Assembly (NCBI GenBank): GCA_900551495.1
Contig: URWG01000072.1
Location: 1-8,848 of the forward strand
Origin: an uncultured Eubacteriales bacterium
Lineage (GTDB): Bacteria; Bacillota; Clostridia; Oscillospirales; Oscillospiraceae
Direction of reading: 5' to 3'
DNA length: 8,848 nucleotides
In this document: positions 6,317-8,848 of the stretch, piece after piece
How positions within the stretch are numbered: position 1 is the first letter of the stretch
How the letters are laid out: each line of letters begins with the position of its first letter
Notes under the pieces: model-generated
Database searches by the model: none
What the model was told of the DNA's origin: nothing
Seen by the model: only the letters and a program-made list of their open reading frames with translations
Program-made: the position numbers and the translations under genes

Positions 6317-8188
6317 TCAAGTGGATTCCAGCATCTCCGATGCCGTCTCCCACTGTGCCATCAGCTCCTCGAGCGCCGCCTCCTCGGTTTGACGCCGCTC
6401 CGACAGGCGCAGCAGCTCCTGATAATCGCTTGCCGCCTCCGACAGGGCGCGGTCCAGTGCCGCAAGCTCCTCCTCCTTGGCAGCGATCTCCCGCTCCAGT
6501 CTGCGGACGAGCTTTTCCAGCTCCTTGCCCGCCTTGACGGGCTTTTCCCTGCGGCGGACGGTCGGCTGCTTCTGCCTTGCCGCCGCCTCGTGCTCTTTGA
6601 TCGCGCGGTATTTCGCGTAGCCGCACGGAAAATCGCGGATCGTCCCGTTCTCCATCTCCCAAACGCGCGTCGCGAATTTTTCGACAAAATAGCGGTCGTG
6701 GGAGACAAACAGCAGCGTTCCCTCGTACTCGTCAATAGCGCACTCGACCCACTCGCGGGACGCCACGTCCAAATGGTTTGTCGGCTCGTCAAGGACGAGG
6801 AAGTTGATCTTCTCGTCCATCAGCATACACAGCCGCAGGCGGGACTGCTCGCCGCCGGACAGGTTGCCCACTGTCTTGAACACGTCTTCCCCCTGAAACA
6901 GGAACGCGCCGAGACGGTCTCTCGCCATCTGAGGCGTGCAGTTTTTCTCATAGAGCATGGTGTCGTAAAGGCTCCGCTCCGGGTGGTCAAAGTGGATGAT
7001 CTGGGGCAGATATCCCCATTTCACCGTGGGGCCGAACTGGATTTTCCCCTGACAGTCCTCCTCACCCAGCAGGCACTTGATAAAGGTGGATTTTCCGGTG
7101 CCATTGTCCCCCAGCAGGGCAATGCGCTCGCCGCCCTCTACCAGCAGATTCACGTCGGAGAACAGCGTCCGGTCGCCGAAGGATTTCGACACGTTCTTCA
7201 TCTTGAACACCACGTCTCCGGAGAAATCCCGCTCCCCGAAGCTGGCCTTCATCGTTCTTTCCGCTTTGGGTCGTTCCGTTTTGCGAATACGATCCATCCG
7301 GTGCTGAATGGACATGGCCCGGCGGTAGAGGGTGCGGTTGTTGATGCCCCAGCCCTTCATCCGCTCCACCGTGTAGCCCAGCTGCTTCAGCTTCGCCTGT
7401 TCCTGCTCGTACTGCTTCATTTGCAGGTCAAACCGCGCCTGCTTTTCGTCCATGTAGAACGAGTAGTTGCCGGAGTAGAATTCCGCGTGGCCGTCGGCGA
7501 TCTCGATCACCCGCTGGGCGATCTGATCAATAAAATAACGGTCGTGGGAAATGGCAAGCACCGTCCCCCGGAAATTCTGAATATACCCTTCCAGCCACTC
7601 CACGCTTCTCAAATCCAGATGGTTGGTCGGCTCGTCCAGAAGCAGGATGTCCGTCTTTTCCAGCAGAAGGCGGGCGAGATTCGCTCTGGTCTTTTCGCCG
7701 CCGGAAAGGCTGTCGAATTCCTGAGCGCGCTGCTCCGCCGGGATGCCCAGACCGTTGCAGACCTTGTCCACGTCCACATCCATCTCGTAGCCGCCGCCGG
7801 ATTGGAAGCGGTTGGACAGGCTGTCGTACTCCCGCAGCTGCTCCGCCGTCGCGCCCCCCGCCATGTCCGCTTCCAGCCGCTCCATTCTGGCTTTCAGCTT
7901 CATGAGGCCGGCGTAGGCGGTGCGCAGCACGTCCTCCACGGTGTAGCCCGCCGGGAACTTGGGGATCTGGGAAATCAGCCCCAGACGCTTGTTAGGATTG
8001 ACGTAGACCTCGCCGCTGTCATAGTCCATCTGGCCGGTGAGGATGTTGAAAAGTGTGGTTTTTCCGCAGCCGTTGCGGCCGAGGATTGCTACCCGCTCCC
8101 CCTCCTGAATCTCAAAGCTCAGGTTGTCCAGCAGATTTTCTCCAATTACAAAGAATTTTGTCAGATTCCTGACTTGTATATCAACCAT
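6317..8188 (-). CDS. ABC-F family ATPase, Uup/YdiF-like ribosome-associated factor
   Basis: A 623-residue soluble protein with two ATP-binding cassettes and no TM segment, the ABC-F architecture. NBD1: Walker A GRNGCGKTT (37-45), signature LSGGEKTRANLARLLL (161-176), Walker B DILLLDEPTNHLD (180-192), SHDRYF (214-219). The interdomain linker (about 245-325) has a charged helical pair (LGYTVERMKGW and RRAMSIQHRMDRIRK), the region that in ABC-F proteins reaches the ribosomal P/E-site tRNA. NBD2: GDNGTGKST (360-368), LSGGEQSRLRL (443-453), VLDEPTNHLD (465-474), SHDRYF (496-501). A basic, coiled-coil C-terminal extension (about 540-620) resembles Uup and YdiF. The family includes translation factors that rescue stalled ribosomes and some antibiotic-resistance proteins; the C-terminal extension favours the former. 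ATG 8188 follows GGAG closely, 11 bases after the rnmV stop, indicating co-transcription. No terminator is visible downstream. Confidence 0.93.
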   Translation of the reverse strand: MVDIQVRNLTKFFVIGENLLDNLSFEIQEGERVAILGRNGCGKTTLFNILTGQMDYDSGEVYVNPNKRLGLISQIPKFPAGYTVEDVLRTAYAGLMKLKARMERLEADMAGGATAEQLREYDSLSNRFQSGGGYEMDVDVDKVCNGLGIPAEQRAQEFDSLSGGEKTRANLARLLLEKTDILLLDEPTNHLDLRSVEWLEGYIQNFRGTVLAISHDRYFIDQIAQRVIEIADGHAEFYSGNYSFYMDEKQARFDLQMKQYEQEQAKLKQLGYTVERMKGWGINNRTLYRRAMSIQHRMDRIRKTERPKAERTMKASFGERDFSGDVVFKMKNVSKSFGDRTLFSDVNLLVEGGERIALLGDNGTGKSTFIKCLLGEEDCQGKIQFGPTVKWGYLPQIIHFDHPERSLYDTMLYEKNCTPQMARDRLGAFLFQGEDVFKTVGNLSGGEQSRLRLCMLMDEKINFLVLDEPTNHLDVASREWVECAIDEYEGTLLFVSHDRYFVEKFATRVWEMENGTIRDFPCGYAKYRAIKEHEAAARQKQPTVRRREKPVKAGKELEKLVRRLEREIAAKEEELAALDRALSEAASDYQELLRLSERRQTEEAALEELMAQWETASEMLEST

Positions 8189-8199
8189 ATTCTCTCCAT

Positions 8200-8799
8200 T
8201 TAATCGCGTTCGATTCCGGATTCATTCAGCATTTGCTCCAGCTCTTCCCGCGTGTATAACAAATTCAGCGCCTGTAACATGGCGTTGGCGCTCATGTGTT
8301 CCGGCAGGTTCAGCTTTTTCAGAAGCGCTTTCCGCTTCTCTCCGGCGTTGCTTCCGCCGGAAAGGCCCAACGCCATGAGATCCTGCTTCGTGATGTCCCC
8401 GGAGGAAGTCGTTTCCTCTCCCTCTATGGTGGCTCCCGCGTTTCGCAGAGCGGCGAGAATGACCTCCGGGGTCATGCCCTCCACCCCCAGCTTACCCTCC
8501 CGGCCGGGGGCGGATTTCCGCCGTTCCTTTCCGGGAATGTCCGGGATGTAGGCGTGCTTCAGGTATTTTCCGGGAATGGCGCTTTTGATGTGGTTGCGGA
8601 TGACGAAGCCCGCCCCGTCGGAATCCGTGAAGACGATCAAGCCCCGCTTTTCCGCCACCCGACGAAGCAGCGCCATCTGCTGCCTGTCCTTGAAAATGCC
8701 GAACCCCGCCGTTTCCAGAATGGGGGCATCCACCACTTGACTGAGGGTGTTTTTGTCGTAGCGCCCCTCTACCACAATGGCTTCCCTGATTTTAACCAT
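8200..8799 (-). CDS. rnmV: Ribonuclease M5 (5S rRNA maturation)
   Basis: A 199-residue cytoplasmic nuclease that trims precursor 5S rRNA in low-GC Gram-positive bacteria, acting on the rRNA bound to its ribosomal protein. The N-terminal Toprim domain shows the catalytic Glu in VVEGRYDKNTL (E11) and the acidic pair in FTDSDGAG (D59, D61). These are followed by the M5-typical stretches KHAYIPD (81-87) and KLGVEGMTPEVILAAL (103-118). The C-terminal part (about 130-195) is helical and corresponds to the family's accessory RNA-binding region. The length is close to the usual 180-190. ATG 8799 has AGGAGG 6-8 bases upstream. The start overlaps the preceding gene's end by 8 bases, and the ABC-F gene follows after 11 bases. 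No oddities in the catalytic residues. Confidence 0.92.
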   Translation of the reverse strand: MVKIREAIVVEGRYDKNTLSQVVDAPILETAGFGIFKDRQQMALLRRVAEKRGLIVFTDSDGAGFVIRNHIKSAIPGKYLKHAYIPDIPGKERRKSAPGREGKLGVEGMTPEVILAALRNAGATIEGEETTSSGDITKQDLMALGLSGGSNAGEKRKALLKKLNLPEHMSANAMLQALNLLYTREELEQMLNESGIERD

Positions 8800-8848
8800 T
8801 GCGCCCCTCCTGCGCCAACTGCAGCAGAATCAGTTCCAGCAGGCGCTC
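8792..8848 (-). CDS. C-terminal tail of an unidentified gene (cut by window edge)
   Basis: One frame is open from the window edge to a TAA at 8794-8792, giving the last 18 residues RLLELILLQLAQEGRNG preceded by Glu. It looks like a leucine-rich terminal helix. It overlaps the rnmV start by 8 bases, and the rnmV ribosome binding site lies inside it, the pattern expected for an upstream co-transcribed gene. A second frame is open too but would run much further into rnmV, so this one is preferred. Too short to identify; tatD-type DNase genes often lie upstream of rnmV in Firmicutes, but nothing seen here supports that. Confidence 0.45.
   Translation of the reverse strand, partial: ERLLELILLQLAQEGRNG

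Noticed and set aside
6317..8188. ABC-F gene as an antibiotic-resistance determinant
   Set aside because: The long coiled-coil C-terminal extension and overall layout fit the Uup/YdiF-type housekeeping group better. The linker alone cannot settle it without a phylogeny, so resistance is not claimed.
6284..8203. A plus-strand open frame of 639 codons antisense to the ABC-F gene
   Set aside because: It mirrors the ABC-F gene almost end to end, has no recognisable domain, is rich in His/Leu/Arg as expected from antisense of GC-rich coding DNA, and lacks a good ribosome binding site. The minus strand shows a complete set of ABC-F motifs.

Overview
The window reads as a stretch of a Clostridia chromosome, most likely a gut Oscillospirales/Ruminococcaceae-type bacterium. 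This rests on several things. RNase M5 and the Gram-positive-style exporter are typical of Firmicutes. The genes have strong Shine-Dalgarno sites (GGAGG-like). The coding sequence is fairly GC-rich while the intergenic DNA is A/T-rich. The genus is inference. Every gene I can support lies on the minus strand, so transcription runs from high to low coordinates.

Right part (about 8848 to 6317): the tail of an unidentified gene overlaps the start of rnmV (RNase M5, the 5S rRNA maturase). That gene is followed after 11 bases by an ABC-F ATPase of the Uup/YdiF type, a ribosome-associated translation factor rather than a transporter. Together they look like a small translation/rRNA operon whose promoter lies outside the window. 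I see no terminator after it.

Middle (6316 to 5292): a consensus sigma-A promoter (TTGACA, 17 bases, TATAAT) with an A/T-rich upstream stretch drives a leader of about 140 bases. The gene it serves encodes an Mrp/NBP35-family ATPase, a probable iron-sulfur cluster carrier.

Left part (5291 to 222): a tightly packed four-gene operon encodes a MacAB/YknXYZ-like tripartite exporter: lipoprotein adaptor, ABC ATPase, membrane-anchored adaptor, MacB-type permease. The genes overlap or nearly touch (1-base and 8-base overlaps, then a 14-base gap), and a hairpin-plus-T-tract terminator follows the permease. The ATPase and permease should form the energised core, with the two adaptors forming an extracytoplasmic assembly around it. 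Unusual points are two different adaptors in one operon, an extra domain of about 160 residues with Pro/Thr-rich linkers inserted where the coiled-coil hairpin tip of one adaptor should be, and a Gly/Asp-rich tail on the other.

Far left (101 to 1): the start of another exported protein gene, cut by the window edge. Its upstream region and that of the exporter operon share a pattern resembling an ECF-sigma promoter (GGAAC, 15-16 bases, CGTCTATA), so the two units may be co-regulated. That shared signal and the dual-adaptor architecture are the most interesting observations here. I found no mobile element, CRISPR array, tRNA or rRNA.
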